DNA from: Reyranella massiliensis 521 | GTDB lineage: Bacteria > Pseudomonadota > Alphaproteobacteria > Reyranellales > Reyranellaceae | NCBI RefSeq assembly: GCF_000312425.1 | Contig: NZ_HE997181.1 | Location: 5,131,788-5,195,787, forward strand | Length of the DNA: 64,000 bases | Reading direction: 5' to 3' | Shown here: positions 35,737-44,452 of the stretch, in pieces | How the letters are laid out: the number at the start of each line of letters is the position of its first letter | Position numbering within the stretch: the stretch's first letter is position 1 | The notes under the pieces: model-generated | Databases searched by the model: none | The model's input: only the letters and a program-made list of their open reading frames with translations | Told to the model about the DNA's origin: nothing | Position numbers and translations under genes: made by a program

Positions 35737-36630
35737 ATGCCCGGCATTCCCTTCATCAAGGATTTCAAGTTCGACTACGGCACGGCCATGGAGGTGACGC
35801 CGCTGATCCGCCGCGTCGTCGCCAACAATCCCAATCCGTTCACCTTCAAGGGCACGGGCACCTACATCATCGGCCATGGCAAGGTCGCCGTGGTCGATCC
35901 CGGTCCCGACCAGCAGGACCATATCGACGCCGTGCTGCGCGCGCTGCGCGGCGAGACGGTGACGCATATCCTGGTCACCCACACCCACATCGACCATGTG
36001 CCGGCAACGCCGGCGCTTGCCAAGGCGACGGGCGCCAAGGTCTACAGCTACGGTCCGCATCCCAAGCCGCCGGAAGGCGATCACGCCGAGGAACCCGGCG
36101 ACCTTTCCTTCGCGCCCGACGTCAAGCTGAACGACGGCGACGTGATTCAGGGCGATGGCTGGAACGTCGAGGCCGTCTATACGCCCGGCCATATCTCGAA
36201 CCATCTCTGTTTCGCCGTGAAGGAAGACAAGGCGCTGCTCTCCGGCGACCATGTCATGGGCTGGTCGACGGCCGTGATCTCGCCACCCGACGGCAACATG
36301 GCCGACTACTTCGCCAGCCTGCGCAAGCTCCTGCCGCGCGACGAGACGCTCTATATCCCGACGCACGGGGCGGAGATCCGCGATCCCAATCCGTTCGTGC
36401 AGGCCTATATCGAACATCGCCTGGGCCGCGAGGCGCAGATTTTGGCGCGCCTGAAGGATGGGCCGCAGACGATTCCCCAGATGGTCGCCAAGAACTACGC
36501 CGATACGCCCGTGCATCTGCATAAGGCAGCCGGCCGGTCGATGCTGGCGCATCTCGTTCAGATGGTGAAGGACGGCCGCGTGAAGACCGAGGATGGCCGC
36601 GCCAACATCGACTCGGCCTACAGACTCTAG
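35737..36630 (+). CDS. Metallo-beta-lactamase-fold hydrolase (LACTB2/glyoxalase II-like)
   Basis: A 297-residue cytoplasmic hydrolase. The zinc motif is THTHIDHVPA (H82, H84, D86, H87), with further ligands in TPGHISNH and LLSGDHVMGWST and the final His in PTHGAEI. A C-terminal winged-helix-like extension (about 235-297, QTIPQMVAKNYADTPVHLHK) is typical of the LACTB2 group, which includes thioester hydrolases and some RNases. Substrate unknown. Middle gene of the propeller-MBL-SDR operon. Confidence 0.85.
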   Translation: MPGIPFIKDFKFDYGTAMEVTPLIRRVVANNPNPFTFKGTGTYIIGHGKVAVVDPGPDQQDHIDAVLRALRGETVTHILVTHTHIDHVPATPALAKATGAKVYSYGPHPKPPEGDHAEEPGDLSFAPDVKLNDGDVIQGDGWNVEAVYTPGHISNHLCFAVKEDKALLSGDHVMGWSTAVISPPDGNMADYFASLRKLLPRDETLYIPTHGAEIRDPNPFVQAYIEHRLGREAQILARLKDGPQTIPQMVAKNYADTPVHLHKAAGRSMLAHLVQMVKDGRVKTEDGRANIDSAYRL

Positions 36631-36642
36631 GAAGTCGATTCC

Positions 36643-37416
36643 ATGGACCTGAAGTTGAACGGCAAGACCGTCCTGATCACCGGCGGCAGCCGTGGCATCG
36701 GCTTTGCCTGCGCGATGGGATTCGCCGCCGAAGGCTGCACCGTGCACATCGCCTCGCGGTCGAAGGAGTCCCTGGAAGCGGCGCGCGAGAAGATCCGGGC
36801 TCGGCACAATGTGCCGGTGGAGATCCATCCTGCCGATTTTTCCCAGGGCGATACGGCGCGGGGCGTCGTCGAGGCCGTGGGGCACGCCGACATTCTGGTG
36901 AACAATGCCGGTGCCATCCCGCGCGGCGACATCTTCGGTATGACCGAACCGAAGTGGCGCGAGGCCTGGGAACTCAAGGTGTTCGGCTACGTGAATGCCA
37001 CGCGCGCCATGCTGGAGAAGATGTATACCCGCAAGAAGGGCGTGGTGGTGAACGTGATCGGCCTCGCGGGCGAAAGCTACAACTACGACTATGTGGCTGG
37101 CACGATGGGCAATGCCGGTCTCATGGCGTTCACCCGCGCCGTTGGCTCGCGCAGTGTCGACCAGGGTGTTCGGGTCGTGGCGATCAACCCGCCGGCCACG
37201 CGTACGGATCGGATGTTGACCCTGCTGCGCGGCCAGGCCGAGCAGAAGTGGGGCGATCCCGAGCGCTGGCCCGAACTCACCAAGCATATGCCGTTCGGGC
37301 GCGCTGCCGAGCCCGACGAAGTGGCCGACCTCGCGGTGTTCCTGGCGTCCGATCGCGCGAGCTACATCAGCGGCGTGGTGATGACCCTCGACGGCGGCCA
37401 AGCGGCCCGACACTAG
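36643..37416 (+). CDS. SDR-family protein with degenerate catalytic tetrad
   Basis: A 257-residue short-chain dehydrogenase-like protein. The cofactor motif is intact (TGGSRGIGFA, residues 13-22) and NNAG is at 87-90. The active site differs from the classical one: the expected Ser pair is I139-G140 (NVIGLAG), and the YxxxK motif reads Y150-V-A-G-T154, so only the Tyr remains. It ends with the usual SYISGVVMTLDGGQ. NAD(P) binding is likely; the chemistry is not. Third gene of the propeller-MBL-SDR operon, 12 bases after the hydrolase. Confidence 0.82.
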   Translation: MDLKLNGKTVLITGGSRGIGFACAMGFAAEGCTVHIASRSKESLEAAREKIRARHNVPVEIHPADFSQGDTARGVVEAVGHADILVNNAGAIPRGDIFGMTEPKWREAWELKVFGYVNATRAMLEKMYTRKKGVVVNVIGLAGESYNYDYVAGTMGNAGLMAFTRAVGSRSVDQGVRVVAINPPATRTDRMLTLLRGQAEQKWGDPERWPELTKHMPFGRAAEPDEVADLAVFLASDRASYISGVVMTLDGGQAARH

Positions 37417-37495
37417 GCTGCGGCGGCCTTTCCGCGCGGCGTCGTTCTTCCACATGACGGCGCGGGGTGCTGGCGCAATAGTGCCGCCAACAAAG

Positions 37496-39319
37496 ATGAA
37501 CGATCCCCTCTCTCACGCGTGCGCGCTGCTGCATTCCGTTTTCGGGTTCAACGAGTTTCGGCCCGGACAGGAAGAGATCGTGCGTGCCGTGCTGGCGGGC
37601 GAGAATGTGCTGGCGGTCATGCCCACCGGCAGCGGCAAGTCGCTCTGCTACCAGCTTCCGGCGATCACACGGCCCGGCCTCACCTTGGTGATCTCGCCGC
37701 TGATCGCGCTGATGCGCGACCAGGTTCGCGCGCTGACGGCGGCCGGTGTGGCGGCGGGCAGTCTCAATTCGAGCAACGAACCTGCAGAGAATGCGCGCGT
37801 CATGGGGCTGCTGCGTCGCGGCGAGCTGCGGCTGCTCTACGTCGCGCCGGAAAGGCTGGCGCGGCCGGATACGGTGGAAATGCTGGCCGAAGCCCACGTC
37901 TCGATGATGGCGATCGACGAAGCGCATTGCGTCTCGCAATGGGGCCACGATTTTCGCCCGGAGTATCTGAGCTTGGGCAATCTGGCGCGCCAGATCGGCG
38001 GTCGCCTGCAGACGCTGGCCTTCACCGCGACGGCCGATGCGCCGACGCGCGGCGACATCGTCGAAAAGCTGTTTGCCACGTCGCCGCGTATCTTCGTTCG
38101 GAGCTTCGACCGGCCCAACCTCAAGCTGGCCTTCAAGCCGAAGGAGCGTTCGACGCGGCAAGTCCTGTCCTTCGTGCAGGCCCATCAGGGCGAGAGCGGC
38201 ATCATCTATTGCGCCTCGCGCCGCAAGGTCGAGGAGTTGGCGGCCGCCCTGGTGGCGGCAGGCGTGCGCGCGCTGCCCTATCATGCCGGCCTCGACAAGG
38301 CGGTGCGCGACGCCAACCAGGACGCGTTCCAGCAGGACGATGGCGTGGTGATGACGGCGACCGTGGCCTTCGGCATGGGCATCGACAAGCCCGATGTGCG
38401 TTTCGTCTGCCATGCCGACCTGCCGGCCAATGTCGAGGCCTACTATCAGGAGATCGGCCGCGCCGGCCGCGACGGTCTGCCGGCCGACACGCTCACGCTC
38501 TATGGCCTGGGCGACATGCAGCTTCGCCGCCTGCAAATCGAACAGGGTGAATCATCTGACGAGCGCAAGCGTATCGAGCGCCAGCGGTTGGGGGCGCTGC
38601 TGTCTCTCGCCGAAGCGCCGCGCTGCCGTCGCCAGACCCTGCTTGCCTATTTCGGCGAGCCGTCGGAGACGTGCGGCAACTGCGATCTCTGCCAGGAGGG
38701 CGTCGAGCTCTTCGACGGCACGATCGACGCGCAGAAGGCGATGTCGGCCATCGTGCGCACCGGCGAGCGATTCGGCATGGAACATCTGGTCGCCATCCTG
38801 ATCGGCGACCTCACCGACAACGTTCAGAAGTTCAATCACGAGAAGCTGCCGACCTTCGGCGTCGGCAAGGATCGCAAGGCTGCCGAGTGGCGCTCGATCT
38901 TCCGTCAGCTCTCGGCGGTCGGCCTGATTGCGCAGGACCTGCTGGAGCACGGCCGGTGGTGGGTGACAGACGACGGCTGGCGCGTGCTGAAGGGCGAGCA
39001 GAAGATCGAGCTGCGCAAGGACCTGACGTCCGGCGCGGCCGGCAAGAGCTCGCGCCGTGACCGGCGCGCCGCTGCAGCGACGATCGTCGGAGACGGCGAC
39101 ACGGTGCTGCTCGATGCGCTGAAGGCGCTGCGTACCAAACTCGCGCGTGCGCAAAATGTTCCAGCCTATGTCGTGTTCTCGGATCGGACTTTGGCGGAAC
39201 TGGCGACCCATCGACCGGCCAGCGAGCGAGCCATGCGGGAGATTCACGGGGTCGGCGACGCCAAGCTGGAGCGCTACGGCGCCGCCTTTCTGGAGGTCAT
39301 CCAGGGCGCCGAGGCCTAG
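37496..39319 (+). CDS. recQ: ATP-dependent DNA helicase RecQ
   Basis: 3'-5' DNA helicase of recombination and repair, 607 residues from the proposed start. Motif 0 is FGFNEFRPGQ, Walker A is PTGSGKS (43-49), the DEAH box is at 141-144 (AIDEAHCVSQWGHDFRPEY), and motif VI is QEIGRAGRDG. The RecQ-Ct zinc site is the Cys cluster CRRQ...ETCGNCDLC, followed by the winged helix and a C-terminal HRDC domain (from about 535). The ATG at 37496 best fits family length; an ATG at 37454 would add 14 residues. Neither has a strong ribosome site. Confidence 0.94.
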   Translation: MNDPLSHACALLHSVFGFNEFRPGQEEIVRAVLAGENVLAVMPTGSGKSLCYQLPAITRPGLTLVISPLIALMRDQVRALTAAGVAAGSLNSSNEPAENARVMGLLRRGELRLLYVAPERLARPDTVEMLAEAHVSMMAIDEAHCVSQWGHDFRPEYLSLGNLARQIGGRLQTLAFTATADAPTRGDIVEKLFATSPRIFVRSFDRPNLKLAFKPKERSTRQVLSFVQAHQGESGIIYCASRRKVEELAAALVAAGVRALPYHAGLDKAVRDANQDAFQQDDGVVMTATVAFGMGIDKPDVRFVCHADLPANVEAYYQEIGRAGRDGLPADTLTLYGLGDMQLRRLQIEQGESSDERKRIERQRLGALLSLAEAPRCRRQTLLAYFGEPSETCGNCDLCQEGVELFDGTIDAQKAMSAIVRTGERFGMEHLVAILIGDLTDNVQKFNHEKLPTFGVGKDRKAAEWRSIFRQLSAVGLIAQDLLEHGRWWVTDDGWRVLKGEQKIELRKDLTSGAAGKSSRRDRRAAAATIVGDGDTVLLDALKALRTKLARAQNVPAYVVFSDRTLAELATHRPASERAMREIHGVGDAKLERYGAAFLEVIQGAEA

Positions 39320-39336
39320 CAGAAAGGCCGGTTTTC

Positions 39337-39361
39337 GGAACTTCCGCCTCCCGGCATCGTT
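39337..39361 (+). promoter_or_regulatory. Sigma-EcfG (general stress response) type promoter
   Basis: GGAAC (39337-39341), exactly 16 bases, then CGTT (39358-39361): a full match to the alphaproteobacterial EcfG promoter GGAAC-N16/17-CGTT. It begins 18 bases after the recQ stop and about 70 bases before the KaiC-like gene, in the right orientation to drive it and the kinase. Confidence 0.65.
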
Positions 39362-39431
39362 AAACCAGTCGCTCTCCTCGCTGCGACCCTTTCGCTGCTC
39401 ATCGAGAGCATAGGCGAGGTGGAGAGGGACG

Positions 39432-40925
39432 ATGGACTGCCAGAAGGAAAGGCCAAAAGCCCGGACCGGGGTGCCGGGACTGGACGATATTCTCTTGGGT
39501 GGTCTTGCCGTCGGAAGGGTCTTTCTCCTCGAAGGCAGCCCGGGCACCGGCAAGACGACGATGGCCCTGCGGTTCCTGGTCGAGGGCGCCCGGGAGGGCG
39601 AACGCGGCCTCTATGTCACGCTATCCGAGACGGAGCAGGAGCTGCGCGGTGCGGCCACGGCCCATGGCTGGGAGCTCGATGAGAAGATCGACATCTTCGA
39701 GGTCGTGCCGCCGGAAAGCCTGCTCGACTCCGATCAACAACAGAGCCTCCTCTACTCCTCCGACCTCGAGTTGGGCGAAACGACAAAGCTCATCTTTCAG
39801 GCGGTTGAAAAGAGCAACGCTCGGCGCATCGTCCTCGACTCGCTGTCGGAGATTCGCCTCCTGGCGCAGAGTTCGTTGCGCTATCGCCGGCAGATCCTGG
39901 CGCTCAAACACTACTTCGCCCGGCATGGCGCAACGGTGCTGATGCTCGACGACCTTACGACCGACACTCTCGACAAGACGGTCCATTCGGTTGCCCATGG
40001 CGTGATCCGGCTGGAAGAGCTCACTCCGGACTACGGCGCGGAGCGTCGCCGCCTGCGCGTGGTCAAGTATCGCGCCCAGGGGTTTCGGGGCGGCTACCAC
40101 GACTTCATCATCCGTCGGGGCGGTGCGCAGGTTTTTCCGCGCCTTGTTGCCAGCGAGCACCGGCTGAACTTCGAGCGAGGCCGCGTCACCTGCGGTATCA
40201 AGTCCCTCGACCTGTTGCTCGGCGGCGGCATCGAGCAGGGCTCGAGCACGCTCATCCTGGGTCCTTCGGGGTCCGGCAAGACGACGCTTGCCTGGCAGTT
40301 CGTAGCCGAGGCGGTGCGACAGGGCGACAAGGCCGCGATGTTCATTTTCGACGAGGAGCTTGGCCTCCTGTTCGATCGCGCCAAGCCGCTCGGCTTTGAT
40401 TTCGAGGCGATGATCGCCAGTGGAAGGTTGCGTATCACGCAGCTCGACGCCGCCGAACTCTCGCCCGGTGAATTCGCTCACGCTGTCCGTTCGGCAGCAG
40501 CCGACCAGGGTGTGAAGACGGTCGTCATCGACAGTCTCAATGGATACCAGACGTCGATGCCGCAGGAGAACTCTCTGATCCTGCACATACACGAGCTTAT
40601 CCAGTACCTGAACCGCATCGGAGTCTCGACATTCCTGACCGTGGCGCAGCATGGGCTGGTCGGCGAGATGAAATCGCCCGTCGACATTACGTATCTAGCC
40701 GATGCGGTAATTCTGCTGCGCTACTTCGAAGCCGAAGGGGCCGTCCGACGCGCTCTCTCGGTCATCAAGAAGCGAGGCGGCGAGCACGAGGACACGATTC
40801 GGGAATTCTGGATCGAACGCGGCCTGCATATCGGCGAGCCTCTCACGCAGTTCCATGGTGTGCTGCGCGGCACGCCTGTGTTGCCGAGCAGCGCTCCGCA
40901 GCGACGAGCCGAGAAGGGCGAGTGA
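39432..40925 (+). CDS. KaiC-like double-RecA ATPase
   Basis: A 497-residue protein with two KaiC/RecA-like domains: CI about 10-235 with Walker A GSPGTGKT (35-42), and CII about 245-480 with Walker A GPSGSGKT (277-284). The paired catalytic glutamates of KaiC are present in CII (E308-E309 in IFDEELG), while CI keeps one (LSETEQE). By hand alignment, the KaiC phosphorylation pair Ser431-Thr432 corresponds to T420-Y421. No kaiA or kaiB is in the window, so a circadian clock is not implied; related proteins act in stress signalling. The stop overlaps the start of the hybrid histidine kinase gene (GTGA), and a stress-type promoter lies upstream. Confidence 0.88.
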   Translation: MDCQKERPKARTGVPGLDDILLGGLAVGRVFLLEGSPGTGKTTMALRFLVEGAREGERGLYVTLSETEQELRGAATAHGWELDEKIDIFEVVPPESLLDSDQQQSLLYSSDLELGETTKLIFQAVEKSNARRIVLDSLSEIRLLAQSSLRYRRQILALKHYFARHGATVLMLDDLTTDTLDKTVHSVAHGVIRLEELTPDYGAERRRLRVVKYRAQGFRGGYHDFIIRRGGAQVFPRLVASEHRLNFERGRVTCGIKSLDLLLGGGIEQGSSTLILGPSGSGKTTLAWQFVAEAVRQGDKAAMFIFDEELGLLFDRAKPLGFDFEAMIASGRLRITQLDAAELSPGEFAHAVRSAAADQGVKTVVIDSLNGYQTSMPQENSLILHIHELIQYLNRIGVSTFLTVAQHGLVGEMKSPVDITYLADAVILLRYFEAEGAVRRALSVIKKRGGEHEDTIREFWIERGLHIGEPLTQFHGVLRGTPVLPSSAPQRRAEKGE

Positions 40926-42604
40926 CTGCGCCCGCCGAACGATCGCTGCGCGCGCTGGTGTTGGCCCCCCGCGGTCGCGACGCAGCGGTAGCCTGTTCGC
41001 TCATCGAGCAGACGCATGTGTCGTGTGTCGTCTGCCCAACTCTCAGTGTCCTGGTCGAGTCTCTCGACGACGACGTGGCTTTCTTCCTCATTACCGAGGA
41101 GGCAATCCGCGGCGCCGACCTGAAGCATCTCGCGGCCTGGTTCGCCAGCCAGCCGGCGTGGTCGGACCTGCCGGTGCTGCTCGTGACGGATCATGGGGGC
41201 GGCCCGGAGCGCAATCCGATTGCATCGCACTGGTTGGATACGCTGGGCAACGTCTCGTTCCTCGAGCGGCCCTTCCATCCCACCACGCTCGTCAGCGTCG
41301 CACGTGCTGCCGTGAAGGGCCGTCGCCGGCAACACGAGACGCGGTCGCTGCTGGAAGATTTGCGCGAAGGCGAGGTCCGGCTGCAGCAGGCCAACGACAT
41401 CCTCGAACGGCGGGTTGCCGAGCGGACGGCGCAGCTTCAGCATGCCCACGACGAACTCCTGTCGCAGATCGCAGAACGCGAGCACACCGAGGCGAAGCTC
41501 CGCCAGGTGCAGAAGATGGAAGCCATCGGCCAGCTCACCGGCGGCGTGGCGCATGATTTCAACAACCTGCTGACGGCAGTGATCGGCAACCTGGAGCTTC
41601 TCCGCAGGCGTTTGCCGGCCAACCCGGCGAGCGACCAGCTCATCGACGGCGCCATGCAGGGTGCCCAGCGCGGCGCTGCGTTGACACAACGGCTCCTGGC
41701 CTTCGCGCGCCACCAGTCGCTGGAACCGATGCCCGTCGATCTGGCCGACCTCGTCCGGGGAATGGAAGATCTGCTGCGGCGATCCATCGGTCCTTCGGTG
41801 GAGATACGGTTCGACCTGCCGCTAGGACTTTCGGCAGCCTATGTCGACGCCAACCAGGTCGAACTTGCGCTTCTCAATCTCGCCGTGAACAGCCGCGACG
41901 CCATGCCCGCCGGAGGAAGTCTCACGATCGTCCTCGATGAAGTCGAGAGCGCAGACACGAGAGACCTGGATGCAGGTCGGTATCTCCGCCTTACGGTATC
42001 GGACACAGGTGTCGGCATGGATGGGCAGACCCTGCAGAAAGCGATCGAGCCCTTCTTCTCCACGAAGGAGGTGGGCAAAGGCACCGGCCTTGGCCTGTCC
42101 ATGATCCATGGCCTCGCCCAACAGCTCAAAGGGGCCCTGCGCCTGTTCAGCACACCCGGCCGCGGCACGTGTGCGGAACTGTGGCTGCCTGTTGCGGATG
42201 GCGCTCCGGCGGCGGCTGTCGCCCGGTCGGAATCGGTGACGCCTGCGGCGAAGAAGCATGCGACCCTGCTCTTCGTCGACGACGACTTTCTGATCAGCCT
42301 GTCGACGACGGCGCTTCTGGAGGACCTCGGCCATACGGTGGTGACGGCGTCGTCCGGCGGGGAAGCGCTCGATGTTCTGCGAACGGGCAAGCCGATCGAC
42401 ATGATGATCACGGACTATGTGATGCCGGGAATGACCGGCCTGCAGCTTGCCGAGCAGGCACGCTCCTTGCGGCCCGAATTGCCGATCCTGCTGGCGACCG
42501 GCTATGCCGACCTGCCGGCACGCGCCAACCTCGACCTGCCGCGACTCAACAAGCCCTATCAGCAGACGGAGCTGGCCGAGCAGATCGAGGCTCTGCTCGG
42601 CTAG
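40922..42604 (+). CDS. Hybrid sensor histidine kinase / response regulator
   Basis: A 560-residue soluble kinase with no membrane segment. Residues 1-130 resemble a degenerate receiver (ending FLERPFHP), and a coiled coil runs over about 140-197. HisKA carries H211 (GGVAHDFNNLL). The ATPase domain has N319/N323, DTGVGM (361-366) and GTGLGLSM (387-394). The C-terminal receiver has VDDD (452-455), the phospho-acceptor D498 (ITDYVMPG) and K544. It starts at GTG 40922, overlapping the KaiC-like stop by 4 bases, so the two are made together. The kinase presumably reads the state of the KaiC-like ATPase, as in KaiC-kinase systems; this is inference. Confidence 0.9.
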   Translation: MTAPAERSLRALVLAPRGRDAAVACSLIEQTHVSCVVCPTLSVLVESLDDDVAFFLITEEAIRGADLKHLAAWFASQPAWSDLPVLLVTDHGGGPERNPIASHWLDTLGNVSFLERPFHPTTLVSVARAAVKGRRRQHETRSLLEDLREGEVRLQQANDILERRVAERTAQLQHAHDELLSQIAEREHTEAKLRQVQKMEAIGQLTGGVAHDFNNLLTAVIGNLELLRRRLPANPASDQLIDGAMQGAQRGAALTQRLLAFARHQSLEPMPVDLADLVRGMEDLLRRSIGPSVEIRFDLPLGLSAAYVDANQVELALLNLAVNSRDAMPAGGSLTIVLDEVESADTRDLDAGRYLRLTVSDTGVGMDGQTLQKAIEPFFSTKEVGKGTGLGLSMIHGLAQQLKGALRLFSTPGRGTCAELWLPVADGAPAAAVARSESVTPAAKKHATLLFVDDDFLISLSTTALLEDLGHTVVTASSGGEALDVLRTGKPIDMMITDYVMPGMTGLQLAEQARSLRPELPILLATGYADLPARANLDLPRLNKPYQQTELAEQIEALLG

Positions 42605-42672
42605 CGCCTCGGCCTGGCCGCAGAAGCGGTAGGATCCGGTGTATCCGTTGGCGGTGCGGCTACAGGCCGATT

Positions 42673-43080
42673 TCAGGCCTTCTTGATCGGCGCACCCATT
42701 GACCACAGGACGCCAAACGGGTCACGGAACTGGCCGTAGCGGTCGCCCCAGAACATGTCCTGCACCGGCAACACGACTTCTCCGCCGGCCTTGACCGCGT
42801 GATTGAACGCGGCATCGACGTCGTCGACTGCGAGATGCAGGGTGAAGCCCGCCGGCTTCTCCAGCGGATGACCATGCTCAGGGAAGACGTCGGCCAGCAT
42901 CAGCGAGCCGCCATTGATCACGAGATGAATGTGCATGTAGCGACCCTTGTCGTCGGGCGGCATGCGCATGACTTCCTTGGCGCCGAGCGCCTTGACGTAG
43001 AACTCGGCGGCCTTGGCGGCGTTGCTCACCGACAGGTACGGGCAGGGGCCACCGAGAACCGGAGGATGGGCGTTGGTCAT
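42673..43080 (-). CDS. VOC-family (PhnB/glyoxalase-like) protein
   Basis: A 135-residue single VOC-fold protein of the PhnB-like group (CPYLSVSNAAKAAEFYVKAL; LHLAVDDVDAAFNHAVKAGG; GDRYGQFRDPFGVLW). Such proteins are often metal-binding but mostly uncharacterised. The ATG at 43080 has AAGGAGA seven bases upstream, which sets it above the in-frame ATGs at 43104 and 43164. It lies downstream of, and on the same strand as, the ECF42-type sigma gene, after 133 bases without an obvious hairpin. Confidence 0.85.
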   Translation of the reverse strand: MTNAHPPVLGGPCPYLSVSNAAKAAEFYVKALGAKEVMRMPPDDKGRYMHIHLVINGGSLMLADVFPEHGHPLEKPAGFTLHLAVDDVDAAFNHAVKAGGEVVLPVQDMFWGDRYGQFRDPFGVLWSMGAPIKKA

Positions 43081-43213
43081 GACAGTCTCCTTGGCTGTTG
43101 TCATACGCCAAGGACGAACGAGCCTGGCGCAATCCGACATCGTGATCGGAAGAAGTTTTCTCAATCCTCTGCGCGGTAGCGACGGAGAAGAAATTGCTGC
43201 GCAGCGAGGGCGG

Positions 43214-44452
43214 CTACGAGGAAAGTCGGTCCAGGTGTTGGCGGATGTGCGCTGCTTCGGCCGGCGTGTTGGCCAATGCGATCGCGCGGCCGAAGGCTTC
43301 GCGCGCTTCGTCGGCCCGTTCGAGCTGCTGTAGCAAGGCCCCTTTGACGCCGTGGAAATAGAAATAGCTCTGCAGCCGGGAGCCCAGAGGTTCGATCATC
43401 TCCAGAGCAGCCTGCGGGCCGCTGACCTTGGACACGGCGACGGCGCGATTGAGCGTCACCACGGGCGAGGGCTGCAGGCGTTCCAGATTGGCGTAGAGCA
43501 GGTCGATCTGTTTCCAGTCCGTGTCTTCGGCGCGGCGGGCCCGGGCATGGAGTGCGGCAATCGCGGCCTGGATTTGATAGGGGCCGGGTTGGCGATGGCG
43601 CATGGCCTTGTCGATCAAGGCCAGGCCTTCGGCGATGTGGCCCTGGCTCCACAAGCTGCGGTCCTGATCCTCGAGCAGGACGATGTTGCCGTCCTTGTCG
43701 AAACGCGCTAGCGCGCGTGACTGCTGCAACTGCATCAACGCCGTCAGGCCCATGATCTCGGGCTCGGTCGGAAAGAGGCGCAAGAGGAGGCGCACCAATC
43801 GGATCGCCTCTTGCGCCAGCGGTGCGCGCGCGTCGGCTTCGGCCTGGTTCGCCGAATAGCCTTCGTTGAAGGTGAGGTAAACCATGGCTGCGACGGTCGC
43901 GAGCCGTTCGGCCCGTTCCGGCGCGCCGGGCGTCTCGAAGGCTATCTTGGCGTTGCCGACGCGGGCCTTGGCGCGCGTGATGCGCTGCTCCATCGCCGCT
44001 TCGCTGACCAGGAAGGCGCGCGCGATCTGCGTCACGGAGAGGCCGCAGACGACGCGTAAGGCCAGCGCAATCTGCTGGGTCGATGGCAGCCCGGGATGGC
44101 AGCAGATGAAAAGCAGCCGCAGGATATCGTCGCGGTAGTGGTCGCCGTCGAGCCGTTCGGCCATCGAGGCTTCGGCGTCGTCGAGGTCGGAGAGTTCCGC
44201 CTCGTCGGGCAGTTCGGTCTGCTTCGCGCGTTTGCGGACATCGTCCATCGCCGCGTTGCGTCCGACCAGGATCAGCCACGCGGCGGCGTCGCGGGGCGGA
44301 CCGTTCTGCGGCCAGGTCTTCAGCGCCCGCAGGCAGGCTTCCTGGAAGGCTTCCTCGGCCGTATCGAGGTTGCGGAAGTAGCGCAGCAAGGCCCCCATGA
44401 CCTGGGGGCGCGCCGCACCGACAACCGCATCGATCCAGCCGAGATCGCTCAT
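43214..44452 (-). CDS. ECF42-type RNA polymerase sigma factor with C-terminal TPR-like extension
   Basis: A 412-residue extracytoplasmic-function-like sigma factor. Region 2 is about 15-80 (DTAEEAFQEACLRALKTWP), and region 4 is about 125-180 with the helix-turn-helix GLSVTQIARAFLVSEAAMEQRI. A 220-residue C-terminal helical/TPR-like region follows (LTFNEGYSA, then TLNRAVAVSKVSGPQAAL), the hallmark of group ECF42. There is no anti-sigma gene; instead a YCII/DGPF-domain gene lies directly upstream with a 4-base overlap, the usual partner of this group. Regulon unknown. Confidence 0.9.
   Translation of the reverse strand: MSDLGWIDAVVGAARPQVMGALLRYFRNLDTAEEAFQEACLRALKTWPQNGPPRDAAAWLILVGRNAAMDDVRKRAKQTELPDEAELSDLDDAEASMAERLDGDHYRDDILRLLFICCHPGLPSTQQIALALRVVCGLSVTQIARAFLVSEAAMEQRITRAKARVGNAKIAFETPGAPERAERLATVAAMVYLTFNEGYSANQAEADARAPLAQEAIRLVRLLLRLFPTEPEIMGLTALMQLQQSRALARFDKDGNIVLLEDQDRSLWSQGHIAEGLALIDKAMRHRQPGPYQIQAAIAALHARARRAEDTDWKQIDLLYANLERLQPSPVVTLNRAVAVSKVSGPQAALEMIEPLGSRLQSYFYFHGVKGALLQQLERADEAREAFGRAIALANTPAEAAHIRQHLDRLSS

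Noticed and set aside
39432..40925. Reading the KaiC-like gene as evidence of a circadian clock
   Set aside because: No kaiA or kaiB is in the window and the phosphorylation pair is altered. A signalling role is the safer reading.
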